A DNA stretch of 64,000 nucleotides, taken from assembly GCA_012517385.1 (NCBI GenBank), contig JAAYUZ010000139.1, forward strand, positions 1 through 64,000, written 5' to 3'. The DNA is from Treponema sp. GTDB lineage: Bacteria; Spirochaetota; Spirochaetia; Treponematales; Breznakiellaceae. The position numbers were made by a program, and so were the translations under genes. This document shows, piece after piece, positions 25,713-34,684 of this stretch (positions within the stretch are counted from its first letter, which is position 1; each line of letters begins with the position of its first letter). The notes under the pieces were generated by a model. The model had not been told where the DNA came from. It did not search any database and saw only the letters and a program-made list of their open reading frames with translations.

Positions 25713-28700
25713 AGGGCCGCCAGTACTTAGTACCGTTATATACAGCCTTTCGATAGGCATTTTCCTCATCCATATACAACTCCTCCTGGTACCCATTGGT
25801 CACCCGATCTTTTTTATTGTCTCACTCCTTGCAGCCTTCGCCATTGGAATAGGAAAACGGCGCTGGACACCGCTTATACTGCTGGTATTTCCCTGGCTGG
25901 TAAAAATCCTGGTGCTTTTAATGAGCCTTATAGCTCCCGCAAAATCGATCAGCTTTGATCAGATGCTCCTTTTCTTTGATCATAATTTTCTTGCAGCCCT
26001 GCTTCCCTTTTATTGGATGGGTCTCAGTACCTTCATGGCAGGCATTTCTTTTAAAGCTCTGCATTGGAACAGGATATGTAACAGCCTTTTGGTATTGGTG
26101 TTCTTTTTACTCATAAGGAGCCGGCAATTCACCTTTTATGTCTGGCCCACCGCAATGCTGGTAGTCTTTGCATTGATAATCATCCTCCAATTCGTATCCC
26201 TCATGCTGGCCTTCCCCAGCCAGGGCTTCCCCCTCCAGGCCTTCCCCCGTCAGAGCTTCCCCCTGCGACGCACCATTGGTTCAGGGCTTTTTCTGCTTCT
26301 ATTCTTTGGCATATTAAGTATTATTGTTTTAAGAAAACCCGCAGAAGAACAGGCTACCGAACAGGGCGGCGGTCTTATAAAACCCGATCTCTTCCGCTTT
26401 GATTTTTCCCAGTTTCTCCGTCTGGAAAGTGAAATATCACTCAAAGAAGACCTGGTTCTTATTGTCCATAAGGACCAGGAGGATTCACATATTTTAATCC
26501 GCCGTTACATCCTTTCGGGATACGACACTAAAAAAGGATTCTATCGGGAACCGGTAAAGGATGAGGCAGAACATCCCCAGGAACTCCCGGCCAGTGAAAC
26601 CATCCTCTCCAATCCAACCTGGCAGGCCCGTAGAACAACCGAACAGGAATATTTCCTCATTAACTTTGATCCCTCTGCCTTTATTGCAATGAATAGTCCC
26701 CGGAGCATCAGTCCCCTCAAAACATGGGACACTACCTCATTTTCTTCTGCATACCGGGTTCAAAGTGAGACCAGCGAAGTCATGCCCTTTGAACTGATCG
26801 ATGCAGTGCCATACAATAAAACAACCGCTGCCAGCCTTGGACTCTCAGAACAGGAATATCTGTGGTACACCAACTATGGGAGTGATCAACGAATTAAAGC
26901 ATTAGGGGACCAGCTCACCGAAGGTTTAGAAACCTATTGGGAAAAAATACAGGCAATTTATGAATATTTAAAACATGGAGACTACCGCTACAGTCTGAAA
27001 CCGGGGCTTGCTTCCGATGGGGACCAGCTGGGTCGCTTTCTTTTTACTACAAAAAAAGGCTACTGTTCCTATTTCGCCTTTTCCATGGCCCTGCTCCTCA
27101 GGTCCCAGGGAGTCCCCGCCCGGGTTGCGGTAGGTTTTTTCATCGATCCTGACACGGGAGCCTTTAATTACTACCCCATCTTATCCAACATGGCCCATGC
27201 ATGGGTAGAAGTATACTTCCCGTCCTATGGTTGGATAGAGTACGATCCCACCACAAGTATCCTTGCAGAAGGTGAAACCTTTCGGTTTTCCCAGGGAGTT
27301 CAGCAGCAAACCTTTGAACGGCTCCTTGGAGAAATCCTGCAGAACCGGGATAAGTTAGCCCTGGTAAACCAGCAATCTCCACCTGAAACACAAAGAGGCA
27401 TATCAGAGCTTTTTGGTCCTATGGGCCATTGGTTTATCCATAAGTGGCCTATCGTCGCCCTTTTACTCTATATAGTTGGTATTCTATTATTTAGAAATTA
27501 TTATGCATGCTTATCCTGGTACCATAGGGTAATCACCCATAAGTTCCGTCTTACTGCAACATACCGTTTTAAACACAGCCTGCGGATCCTTTGTCTTTCG
27601 GGTGTCTATAAGCCGCACCATGTTAAGTCCCGCTCCTTACAGGAACAAATACAACAGATAGAGGCATCATACGGAATTACCCTGCTACCTCTGTTTACGG
27701 TGTATCAGGAAGCCCGTTTTGCCAGCCCGGACTATCCTATTACTGTAGATTCGATTCTCAGAACCTATGAAGTATTCATGACTTCATATAAGAAAAAAGT
27801 TCCTCTGTTGCGGCGATTAACAGCCCAGGTATTTCCTTTTATAACTATGATACTACCCTGTAAAGGGTCCTGGCCTAAACTAGTAGGTATCCTGCTACTT
27901 GTAACAAGCCTTTTTCAGAGCCAAGCCAATATGACCGCCCAAAATCAGGGCGCCCAGGAAATCCTTAGCCAGGCACAGAAGCTCCGTGAGGAAGAACGGT
28001 GGGAACAGGTTATTTCCCTTCTGCAAAGGGCAGAAAGCCTTTATCCCCTGGACAGCCGCTTCCCCGCAGAACTTGGGGATATCTATAACACCCGCGGTTT
28101 ATATAATCTCGCCTGGAATGCCTATCGTCGCGCCGAAATCATAGACCCGGAAAACAGTGAGCTGTGGTATCAACTATCGTATGTAGCAGGACGTTTAAAT
28201 AAGAATGAAGAATCTATTCAGTACCTGCAGCAGATCCTGGCTAAAAACCCGGATAACAGGGATGCAATCGGAGACCTGGGATGGATGTATTTTAAAACCC
28301 ATCGTCTTTCCGAGGGAGAAAGGCTCCTGACCGAATCCTTGGATCGGTTCGGACCTGACCAGGGCCTTGAAATGACCCTGGCAACCATCTATTCCGATCA
28401 ATACCGCTATGAAGATGCAAAAACCTATTATCTTAAGGCCATTAAACATGCCGAAAAAAGCGGCTTTAAACTCTTTCTCGCCGTCGCTTATTACAATCTT
28501 TCCATACTGGAATCCCGTTTTTACCATTTTGCCAATGCCCTTGCCAGCACCAACCTTTCCTTACAGCACACAGAACGGTCTTCGGGACACCTGGCCAGGG
28601 GAGAATTATTCCAGCGACGGCTCGATTTCACCAAAGCCTATGGGGAATATCTTGCGGCCTATGAGATGGATACTTCCCCCCTCTCAAAAATAAACATGGC

Positions 28701-29652
28701 CCAGTTGTATCAGCAGACAGGAAACCTTAAAGAAGCAAAAACCTATGCTGAAAATACGATACAACAGACCGATCTTTCATGGATGGTCAATTATGGCACC
28801 GATATTGACCGGTATAAAAAGGATCTGCATCAAATCCTGAGAGAGACCTATAGGGGACTGGCAAATCAAGAGAGGCTCTCCTATAAGGCTACTCCATGGC
28901 AGCAGATCCTCAGTCTTTTCCAATGGATTCGATATAAGGCGGCGGAAATCTGGCAGGAACAGCTTTTTACTTACTATACAATGCAGGCCGCCAAGGCCTA
29001 CGGGGTAGAAAACCAGAAACTAGACGCCTTGCTCCATTATTATCTCGGATTACAAACCTATCCCTGGCGGGCACAGGCATATCTGCAGGAAGCAATGGAC
29101 TATGAAACAAAACTCATAGAAGCAGCCCTACCCACCTATCTCTACGAATCAGGTAAACTCCAAAAGCAGAGTACACCAATTATTCAAGCAATCAATCTTT
29201 TTGACCCGGTCTGGGAACGGGACATGATTGCCGACGCCTATGCGGAACTGGCAGGAATCTATCAGAATCAGGGAAAGATTGATGAAGCCCAGTCGAGTAT
29301 TGAAGCCCTCTATGCCTTAAACCATGGGGCTCTGCTTCAGCGTGGTTTACGGCTTCCCATCAAACTGGACCTGCAGGGTACCTATGCAAGCCCATCGGAA
29401 GCGGAAAGATATAGAAAAACCCTCTCTGCCATATTGAATCGCTCTGGCTTACGGATCCTTACAAACAAATCGACCCGATTTACCCTAATCCTTAACAGAA
29501 CAGATAGCACTATTACGTGCACACTTTATGATTCGGTTAAGGGGTCCACATTGCGGGAAAAGACCATGATCCTTCCAGATCTCTCTGCCGAAAGCCGGCT
29601 GCGCTTTAGCCATGAACTGCAGCAAGCACTTTTTTCAGAATTAGGGCAATAA
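25690..29652 (+). CDS. transglutaminase-like (TgpA-type) membrane protein fused to TPR domain
   Basis: About 1320 residues. The N-terminal 230 residues hold several membrane helices. An extracytoplasmic transglutaminase core has the complete triad C459 (KGYCSYFAF), H503 (HAWVEVYF) and D519 (EYDPTT). A further helix is near 585. A second signal-like hydrophobic segment is near 733-743, followed by a TPR superhelix (about 754-1120) and a C-terminal domain rich in beta strands. The ATG at 25690 overlaps the DUF58 end by 23 bases. An ATG at 25702 is an alternative. Same-frame sequence upstream of 25690 lies inside DUF58 and is judged noncoding here. It is the third gene of the MoxR operon. Confidence 0.82.
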   Translation: MDKSMKHKGPPVLSTVIYSLSIGIFLIHIQLLLVPIGHPIFFIVSLLAAFAIGIGKRRWTPLILLVFPWLVKILVLLMSLIAPAKSISFDQMLLFFDHNFLAALLPFYWMGLSTFMAGISFKALHWNRICNSLLVLVFFLLIRSRQFTFYVWPTAMLVVFALIIILQFVSLMLAFPSQGFPLQAFPRQSFPLRRTIGSGLFLLLFFGILSIIVLRKPAEEQATEQGGGLIKPDLFRFDFSQFLRLESEISLKEDLVLIVHKDQEDSHILIRRYILSGYDTKKGFYREPVKDEAEHPQELPASETILSNPTWQARRTTEQEYFLINFDPSAFIAMNSPRSISPLKTWDTTSFSSAYRVQSETSEVMPFELIDAVPYNKTTAASLGLSEQEYLWYTNYGSDQRIKALGDQLTEGLETYWEKIQAIYEYLKHGDYRYSLKPGLASDGDQLGRFLFTTKKGYCSYFAFSMALLLRSQGVPARVAVGFFIDPDTGAFNYYPILSNMAHAWVEVYFPSYGWIEYDPTTSILAEGETFRFSQGVQQQTFERLLGEILQNRDKLALVNQQSPPETQRGISELFGPMGHWFIHKWPIVALLLYIVGILLFRNYYACLSWYHRVITHKFRLTATYRFKHSLRILCLSGVYKPHHVKSRSLQEQIQQIEASYGITLLPLFTVYQEARFASPDYPITVDSILRTYEVFMTSYKKKVPLLRRLTAQVFPFITMILPCKGSWPKLVGILLLVTSLFQSQANMTAQNQGAQEILSQAQKLREEERWEQVISLLQRAESLYPLDSRFPAELGDIYNTRGLYNLAWNAYRRAEIIDPENSELWYQLSYVAGRLNKNEESIQYLQQILAKNPDNRDAIGDLGWMYFKTHRLSEGERLLTESLDRFGPDQGLEMTLATIYSDQYRYEDAKTYYLKAIKHAEKSGFKLFLAVAYYNLSILESRFYHFANALASTNLSLQHTERSSGHLARGELFQRRLDFTKAYGEYLAAYEMDTSPLSKINMAQLYQQTGNLKEAKTYAENTIQQTDLSWMVNYGTDIDRYKKDLHQILRETYRGLANQERLSYKATPWQQILSLFQWIRYKAAEIWQEQLFTYYTMQAAKAYGVENQKLDALLHYYLGLQTYPWRAQAYLQEAMDYETKLIEAALPTYLYESGKLQKQSTPIIQAINLFDPVWERDMIADAYAELAGIYQNQGKIDEAQSSIEALYALNHGALLQRGLRLPIKLDLQGTYASPSEAERYRKTLSAILNRSGLRILTNKSTRFTLILNRTDSTITCTLYDSVKGSTLREKTMILPDLSAESRLRFSHELQQALFSELGQ
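26207..26270 (+). repeat. 15-bp in-gene repeat encoding FP-x-Q-x units
   Basis: About four degenerate copies of a unit like CAGGGCTTCCCCCTC encode consecutive F-P-(S/L/R)-Q-(G/A/S) pentapeptides in the membrane domain of the transglutaminase protein. The segment lies just before a hydrophobic helix, probably in a loop. Confidence 0.6.
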
Positions 29653-29995
29653 GGACAAGCCAAAGGCATACAATAACAACCGCCGCACCCCACTGTTTCT
29701 TAAGCGACAGGGGGTGTTCATTTGCCTCCGCTTCACAGGCTGAAACAATGTCCTTAGGCACAAGTCTAACAGCCAGTCCCACCAAAAGCGGCAGAATAAT
29801 AACATCATCCAGATAACCAAGAAGGGGAATAAAATCGGGTATCAGATCGATGGGCGAAAGGGCGTATCCCAGAGCAATAAGCGCCATAACCTTTGCTGAC
29901 CAGGGTGTTCCAGGGTGTCTTGATACATAGTACAGTGTACCGATGGTGCGTTTAGCCCACTGGGCTGCCGCATCCAGTTGTTTTTTTAATCCCAT
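29606..29995 (-). CDS. DUF1232 (YkvA-type) small membrane protein
   Basis: A 129-residue protein with the DUF1232 signature, ALIALGYALSPIDLIPDFIPLLGYLDDVIILPLLV (about 40-74), and a second membrane helix near the C-terminus (WGAAVVIVCLWLVLIALI). The family's function is not established. The 3' end overlaps the convergent transglutaminase-TPR gene by 47 bases. It is separated from the FMN-binding gene by that gene's terminator. Confidence 0.85.
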   Translation of the reverse strand: MGLKKQLDAAAQWAKRTIGTLYYVSRHPGTPWSAKVMALIALGYALSPIDLIPDFIPLLGYLDDVIILPLLVGLAVRLVPKDIVSACEAEANEHPLSLKKQWGAAVVIVCLWLVLIALILKKVLAAVHG

Positions 29996-30004
29996 ACTCT
30001 AATC

Positions 30005-30057
30005 TTAGAAAAAATAAAAAACTCTGCCTACAGGCCCAGAGGGCTCTGCGGCAGAGT
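30005..30057 (-). terminator. rho-independent terminator of the FMN-binding protein gene
   Basis: On the minus strand ACTCTGCC (30057-30050) pairs with GGCAGAGT (30028-30021), with additional inner pairing, and is followed by TTTTTTATTTTTT. It lies 23 bases after the FMN-binding gene stop. Confidence 0.8.
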
Positions 30058-30079
30058 ACACAGCGGGTTAATAGACTTT

Positions 30080-30901
30080 TTATTTAGCTGCCTTCAGAGC
30101 TGTGGTCGCCAGCTGTAAGAAGGACCCCACATGGATTGATACACCAGAAATGGCATCGGTTTTCCCATCCGCTTTTACCGCAATCTTTGCAGGATCCTGG
30201 GCATTAATCAGTGCTGCTTCAGCCTTAGCTGCCTGTTCATGCCATTCAGCCTGGGCTTTGCCGAATTTTACCATACCATAGTTACCGCTTGCGGATTCTA
30301 CAATCTTAGACTTTTTTGCGCTGTCTTTGGAAATACCGTTCCAAACCACATCCACAATCCGGCCATTTACAACCGTAATAAGAACAGTTTCTTTCCAGCC
30401 AGAATCTTTGTCAAAATCGGGCTGTTCCGCATAGTACCAGCCATCCTTCGCATACAAGCCTTTGGCAACGGGCCCTGCGGCGATTGCCTTCTGGGCAAGA
30501 TCAAAGAATTCCTTTACCTGGATGGAAGCACCGGAGATTGCATCGGTATGACCTTCGGCATCGGAATATTTATTGAACTTGTAATCCTGGGTTTTTACCA
30601 GATACTGTTCAACCTTTTCTGCCTGCTGGTACCATTCAGCCTGGGCTTTACCAAATTTAACCATGTTATACTTTCCAGCCTTATCATAGGCCTTCTTATC
30701 TGCTGCTCCGGCAATATTGCTCACCCCATTCCAGTTGGCAGCGGTAATTTTACCACCCTTTACTTCCAGAACCACCTGGCTTTTCCAGCCGGAGGAACCG
30801 AATCCATCCTGCTCTGCAAAATATTTGCCATCCTTTAAGGTTTGGGCGCTCAGGGATACACCGAGGGCGACCATTACAGCAACAAAACCAAATCGCTTCA
30901 T
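30080..30901 (-). CDS. exported protein with two FMN-binding domains
   Basis: A 273-residue exported protein. The signal peptide MKRFGFVAVMVALGVSLSAQ is followed by two FMN_bind domains of about 120 residues (about 25-140 and 150-270). Each ends in the flavin-attachment type motif TDAISG(A/V)S, where ApbE-type transferases link FMN to a Ser/Thr. The domains share nearly identical MVKFGKAQAEW segments, also at DNA level, so they arose by duplication. ATG 30901 has GGAGG upstream. A terminator and a consensus promoter show it is monocistronic. A role in extracytoplasmic electron transfer is likely but not shown. Confidence 0.85.
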   Translation of the reverse strand: MKRFGFVAVMVALGVSLSAQTLKDGKYFAEQDGFGSSGWKSQVVLEVKGGKITAANWNGVSNIAGAADKKAYDKAGKYNMVKFGKAQAEWYQQAEKVEQYLVKTQDYKFNKYSDAEGHTDAISGASIQVKEFFDLAQKAIAAGPVAKGLYAKDGWYYAEQPDFDKDSGWKETVLITVVNGRIVDVVWNGISKDSAKKSKIVESASGNYGMVKFGKAQAEWHEQAAKAEAALINAQDPAKIAVKADGKTDAISGVSIHVGSFLQLATTALKAAK

Positions 30902-30913
30902 ACTGACCTCCAT

Positions 30914-30940
30914 AGAATTGTTGTTATATAATACAATTCT
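30914..30940. promoter_or_regulatory. inverted repeat at the FMN-binding gene transcript start, candidate operator
   Basis: AGAATTGT (30914-30921) and ACAATTCT (30933-30940) are perfect inverted arms with an 11-base AT-rich spacer. The site begins just downstream of the predicted transcription start of the minus-strand promoter, so a bound repressor would block early transcription. It could also form a 5' mRNA hairpin. Confidence 0.5.
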
Positions 30941-30949
30941 TATCTATAA

Positions 30950-30978
30950 ATTATATTCGATACAAGTTTAATTGTCAA
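30950..30978 (-). promoter_or_regulatory. consensus sigma-70-type promoter of the FMN-binding gene
   Basis: On the minus strand TTGACA (30978-30973) and TATAAT (30955-30950) are separated by exactly 17 bases. Both boxes match the consensus fully, so strong expression is expected unless repressed. Confidence 0.8.
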
Positions 30979-31049
30979 GGAAGAGAAGCGCCTCTCAAAA
31001 CCACCTATATAAGACGTGTACAAATATATAATAAATTGTTATATTTTAA

Positions 31050-31088
31050 GAGGTTTTTGCAAAAGTCTATTACTTTTGCAAAAACCTC
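31050..31088. repeat. perfect 16-bp inverted repeat upstream of the acyl-CoA synthetase gene
   Basis: GAGGTTTTTGCAAAAG (31050-31065) and its exact complement (31073-31088) flank the 7-base loop TCTATTA. No T-run follows on either strand. It lies 57 bases before the acyl-CoA synthetase start and may be an operator, an mRNA hairpin or an intergenic repeat. The rest of the 244-base gap holds only the promoter and operator of the FMN gene. Confidence 0.7.
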
Positions 31089-31145
31089 CACTGTTTAAAA
31101 AAACATCCCAGATTGTTTTAGTGTCCATAATGATAAGGAGGCCCC

Positions 31146-33071
31146 ATGCGGCAGACATTATTTGACATGGTACAGCAAGCCAGAACCCGTTTTGGTGATA
31201 AACCCTTTACCTTCAGGAAAACCGACTCAGGCTGGGTTTCCAAAACCTTTAATCAAAGTTTCGACGAAAGCCGACTCTTTGCTTCATTTCTCCTTGAACA
31301 GGGTTATGAAGCTCAGGAGCGGGTCGCCATCTACGCCGAAGGGAGCCCCAACTGGATTGTGGGAGAATATGGCATCATCATGGCAGGCCTCATCGCAGTC
31401 CCCCTCTCCTTTAAGCTGCTCCCCGAAGAAATCTGTTACCGCCTCGACCACTCAGAAGCGAAGATGGTACTGACAAACAGCAACCACCTGGAAAAAATTT
31501 GCCGGGTTGCCCAGGATATCGCGGCAAAAACAGGCCGAACCATCGATATCGTCAGCCTCGATGAAGACCAGGACCTTTCATCAATCTCATACCCTAAAAA
31601 TCATTTATTCAGGATTGATGAAGCCCGCTCGCTGGGCGCAGCAGCCCTGGAAAAAAACCGCAGCCGCTTAGATAGTATCGAAAAGGACTGCAGCGAAGAC
31701 ACGGTGGTCACCATCTCCTACACATCGGGAACGACCGGAAACCCCAAGGGGATTATGCTCACCCATAAAAATTATTATATAAACAGCCTGGACTCGGTAA
31801 ACATCTTTAAGGTTCCGGAAACCGGGTATCGCAACTTTGTCATCCTGCCGGTAGACCACTCCTTTGCCCAGACCGTAGGCATCCATTCATCAATCCAGCG
31901 GTGCATAGAAATGTGGTTTGTCGATTCCCGAGGCGGCGGTATGGCTATTCTCAGGAATATTCCTGTCAACATGAAGGAAGCTGAACCTATATTCATGATG
32001 ACCGTGCCCGCCCTCTCAGGAAATTTCATGAAAAAGATGCAGTCTGAAATTGATAAACGGGGCGGTATCGTAAAAGCCCTGTTTGATATGGGCATTAAGG
32101 CAGGTATCAACTATTGGGGAGATGAATCCTATCCCAAACCGGGTATTAAAACCCTATTAAACGGCCTTATGTATTTCCCCCTGAAAAAACTTGTACTAGA
32201 CAAGGTTAGGACCGAGGTTTTTGGTAAACGGGCCCAATTCTTTACCGGAGGGGGCGCCAGCTTTGATATCGGACAGCAGCGCTTCTACCGGGCATTGGGG
32301 ATGCCCCTGTATCAGGGCTATGGAATGACCGAAGCATCGCCGGTTATTTCTACCAATATCGAAGGCCACACGAAACTGGGAACCTCCGGAATCGCCCTGG
32401 ATCATGTAGAGATCCGGATTATGCGGGACGATGGGACTGTTGCTCAAGCCGGAGAAAAGGGAGAAATCTGTGTCCGTGGTCCCAATGTCATGAAGGGCTA
32501 TTTTAAAAATCCTGAAGCTACCAAAGAAGCTATTGTCGATGGCTGGCTTCATACCGGTGACCTGGGCTGGCTTGATGCGGATGGGTATCTCACCGTCGCA
32601 GGCCGGGCTAAGGCGCTCCTCATCTCTGCGGATGGAGAGAAATACAGCCCCGAAGGGATCGAAGATGCAATCGTAAACTCAGCAAAAGTAGTAAACCAGG
32701 TAATGGTCTGGAATGACCATAAAAAATTCACCTGTGCCCTGATTACTCTGGATGATGACCAGGTAAGAAAACTGATAAAGGAACACCATATAAAAACACG
32801 GGAGGACCTGTTGGAGCATATCAAGGAGTCCTTCTACAGTTTCCGCTCCGACCCCTCATACCGGAACATGGTACCCCTTAACTGGACCCCTGCCACATTC
32901 CAAATTGTACCGGAAGCCTTCAGTGAAAAGGATGGGCTCATCAACTCTACCATGAAACTCGTCCGATACAAGGTGGTCGAAAAATATCAGGATCTCATTG
33001 AATATATCTACACCGAGGGTTCCAGTTATAAGAATAACCGGAATCTGGAAGCCCTCTCAAAATACCTGTAA
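31146..33071 (+). CDS. long-chain acyl-CoA synthetase (AMP-binding)
   Basis: Activates fatty acids with ATP and CoA. The 641 residues carry the AMP-binding signature YTSGTTGNPKG (192-202), YQGYGMTEASP, and GWLHTGDLGWLDADGYLTVAGR with the A8 aspartate. The C-terminal domain has the AKALLISADGEKYSPEGIE lysine region. The overall form is that of spirochaetal and bacterial FadD-like ligases of about 640 residues. AAGGAGG lies 3-9 bases before ATG. It is followed after 10 bases by metK, so the two may share an mRNA. Confidence 0.9.
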   Translation: MRQTLFDMVQQARTRFGDKPFTFRKTDSGWVSKTFNQSFDESRLFASFLLEQGYEAQERVAIYAEGSPNWIVGEYGIIMAGLIAVPLSFKLLPEEICYRLDHSEAKMVLTNSNHLEKICRVAQDIAAKTGRTIDIVSLDEDQDLSSISYPKNHLFRIDEARSLGAAALEKNRSRLDSIEKDCSEDTVVTISYTSGTTGNPKGIMLTHKNYYINSLDSVNIFKVPETGYRNFVILPVDHSFAQTVGIHSSIQRCIEMWFVDSRGGGMAILRNIPVNMKEAEPIFMMTVPALSGNFMKKMQSEIDKRGGIVKALFDMGIKAGINYWGDESYPKPGIKTLLNGLMYFPLKKLVLDKVRTEVFGKRAQFFTGGGASFDIGQQRFYRALGMPLYQGYGMTEASPVISTNIEGHTKLGTSGIALDHVEIRIMRDDGTVAQAGEKGEICVRGPNVMKGYFKNPEATKEAIVDGWLHTGDLGWLDADGYLTVAGRAKALLISADGEKYSPEGIEDAIVNSAKVVNQVMVWNDHKKFTCALITLDDDQVRKLIKEHHIKTREDLLEHIKESFYSFRSDPSYRNMVPLNWTPATFQIVPEAFSEKDGLINSTMKLVRYKVVEKYQDLIEYIYTEGSSYKNNRNLEALSKYL

Positions 33072-33081
33072 GGAGTAGTAC

Positions 33082-34254
33082 ATGGAGAATAGAAGATATT
33101 TATTTACCTCTGAATCGGTCGGGGAAGGACACCCCGATAAACTCTGTGATCAAATATCCGATGCCATCCTCGATGCCTGCCTTGCCGAGGATCCCATGAG
33201 CCGGGTCGCCTGCGAAACCTTTGCATCCACCGCCATGGTATTGGTGGGAGGAGAAATCACCACCAATACCTTTGTAGATATCCAGCAGGTAGTCCGGGAT
33301 GTGGTAAAGGATGTCGGATATACAAACCCCGCCTATGGCCTGGATTATGAATCCATGGCCGTACTCGACATGATCCACAGCCAATCACCGGATATCAGCC
33401 AGGGCGTTTCAGGAACCGGCCTGGAAGAATTTAAGGGCCAGCAGGGGGCTGGAGACCAGGGCATGATGTTCGGCTTTGCCTGCACGGAAACCCCCAACTA
33501 TATGCCAGCCCCGATCACCCTGGCCCACCAGATTCTGGATAAGGCAACCCTGCTTCGTAAGGCTAAAATCATTCCCTGGCTTCGTCCGGACGCAAAGAGC
33601 CAGGTTACAATCCAATATGAGGGCCACAAACCGGTCCGTATCGACACGGTCGTTGTTTCCCATCAGCACGATGATGGTATTTCCTATGAAAACATTAAAG
33701 AAGCCATTATCGAAGAGATCATTAAACCCGTATTAGCCCCTACAGGTCTCTTGGATACCAAAACCCGCTATTTTATCAATCCAACCGGCCGTTTCGTCAT
33801 TGGCGGACCCTATGGTGACACAGGACTGACGGGAAGAAAAATAATTGTAGATACCTACGGCGGCATGGGCCGTCATGGCGGAGGCGCCTTCTCAGGCAAG
33901 GATCCCACTAAAGTAGACCGTTCCGCAGCTTATATGGCCCGCTATGTGGCAAAAAATATCGTTGCTGCCGGTTTTGCAGAACGCTGTGAGGTTCAGCTTG
34001 CCTATGCCATCGGCGTACCATTCCCCGTATCCGTCATGGTAGACACTTTCGGGACTAGCTCAGTCAGTGAAGCGGCCATTGAAAAGGCTGTTCAAGAAGT
34101 GTTTGATCTTTCCCCTGCGGGAATCATACAAACCCTTGATCTAAGGAAACCTATATATAGAAAAACAGCTACATACGGCCATTTCGGCCGGGATGATTTC
34201 AGCTGGGAAAAGACCAATAAGGTCGAAGCTCTACAAAGGGCTATTTCGAAATAG
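33082..34254 (+). CDS. metK: S-adenosylmethionine synthetase
   Basis: Makes SAM from methionine and ATP. The 390 residues contain the three signature stretches: [13 protein letters not shown] (H17, D19), [15 protein letters not shown], and [19 protein letters not shown]. The length is typical. AGGAGT precedes the ATG. It is followed after one base by arfB, whose reading starts immediately. With metH and the MetF-like gene it makes three methyl-cycle genes in the window, but they lie about 30 kb apart. Confidence 0.97.
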   Translation: MENRRYLFTSESVGEGHPDKLCDQISDAILDACLAEDPMSRVACETFASTAMVLVGGEITTNTFVDIQQVVRDVVKDVGYTNPAYGLDYESMAVLDMIHSQSPDISQGVSGTGLEEFKGQQGAGDQGMMFGFACTETPNYMPAPITLAHQILDKATLLRKAKIIPWLRPDAKSQVTIQYEGHKPVRIDTVVVSHQHDDGISYENIKEAIIEEIIKPVLAPTGLLDTKTRYFINPTGRFVIGGPYGDTGLTGRKIIVDTYGGMGRHGGGAFSGKDPTKVDRSAAYMARYVAKNIVAAGFAERCEVQLAYAIGVPFPVSVMVDTFGTSSVSEAAIEKAVQEVFDLSPAGIIQTLDLRKPIYRKTATYGHFGRDDFSWEKTNKVEALQRAISK

Positions 34255-34255
34255 T

Positions 34256-34675
34256 ATGGATCCGGTTCGCCTGCACTCATCTATACTTGAGCATGCTCAA
34301 TTACAGTTTTCCCGTTCAGGCGGACCGGGGGGCCAGAATGTAAATAAGGTTAACAGCCGGGTCGAAATCCGCATCCATATTGATGAGCTTCAGGGGCTTT
34401 CGGATGCGGAGCTCCAGCGGCTCAGAACCGTTCTTTCAAATAGAATCACCAACAGCGGAGAGCTGGTACTGACAGCCAGTGATGAACGATCCCAGCTGGA
34501 TAATAGGGACCTTGCATTTCAGCGTCTTGAACAGCTGATTAGTTCTGCCGCCAAACTGCCCAAACAGCGCAAACCGACAAAACCAACCAGAGCTTCCCGG
34601 GAACAACGAATTTTACATAAAAAACTTACCAGCTTAAAGAAATCTCATCGAAGATTTCATCAACCTGAAGAATAA
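34256..34675 (+). CDS. arfB: alternative ribosome-rescue factor / peptidyl-tRNA hydrolase ArfB (YaeJ)
   Basis: A 139-residue release-factor domain protein with the catalytic GGQ in SGGPGGQNVNKVNSR (G25-G26-Q27) and a basic C-terminal tail (KQRKPTKPTRASREQR...KSHRRFHQ). The tail is the feature that inserts in the mRNA channel of stalled ribosomes. It is too short to be RF1 or RF2. ATG at 34256 is chosen because a longer frame would run back into metK. It rescues nonstop ribosomes by hydrolysing peptidyl-tRNA. Confidence 0.88.
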   Translation: MDPVRLHSSILEHAQLQFSRSGGPGGQNVNKVNSRVEIRIHIDELQGLSDAELQRLRTVLSNRITNSGELVLTASDERSQLDNRDLAFQRLEQLISSAAKLPKQRKPTKPTRASREQRILHKKLTSLKKSHRRFHQPEE

Positions 34676-34684
34676 GGAACACCC

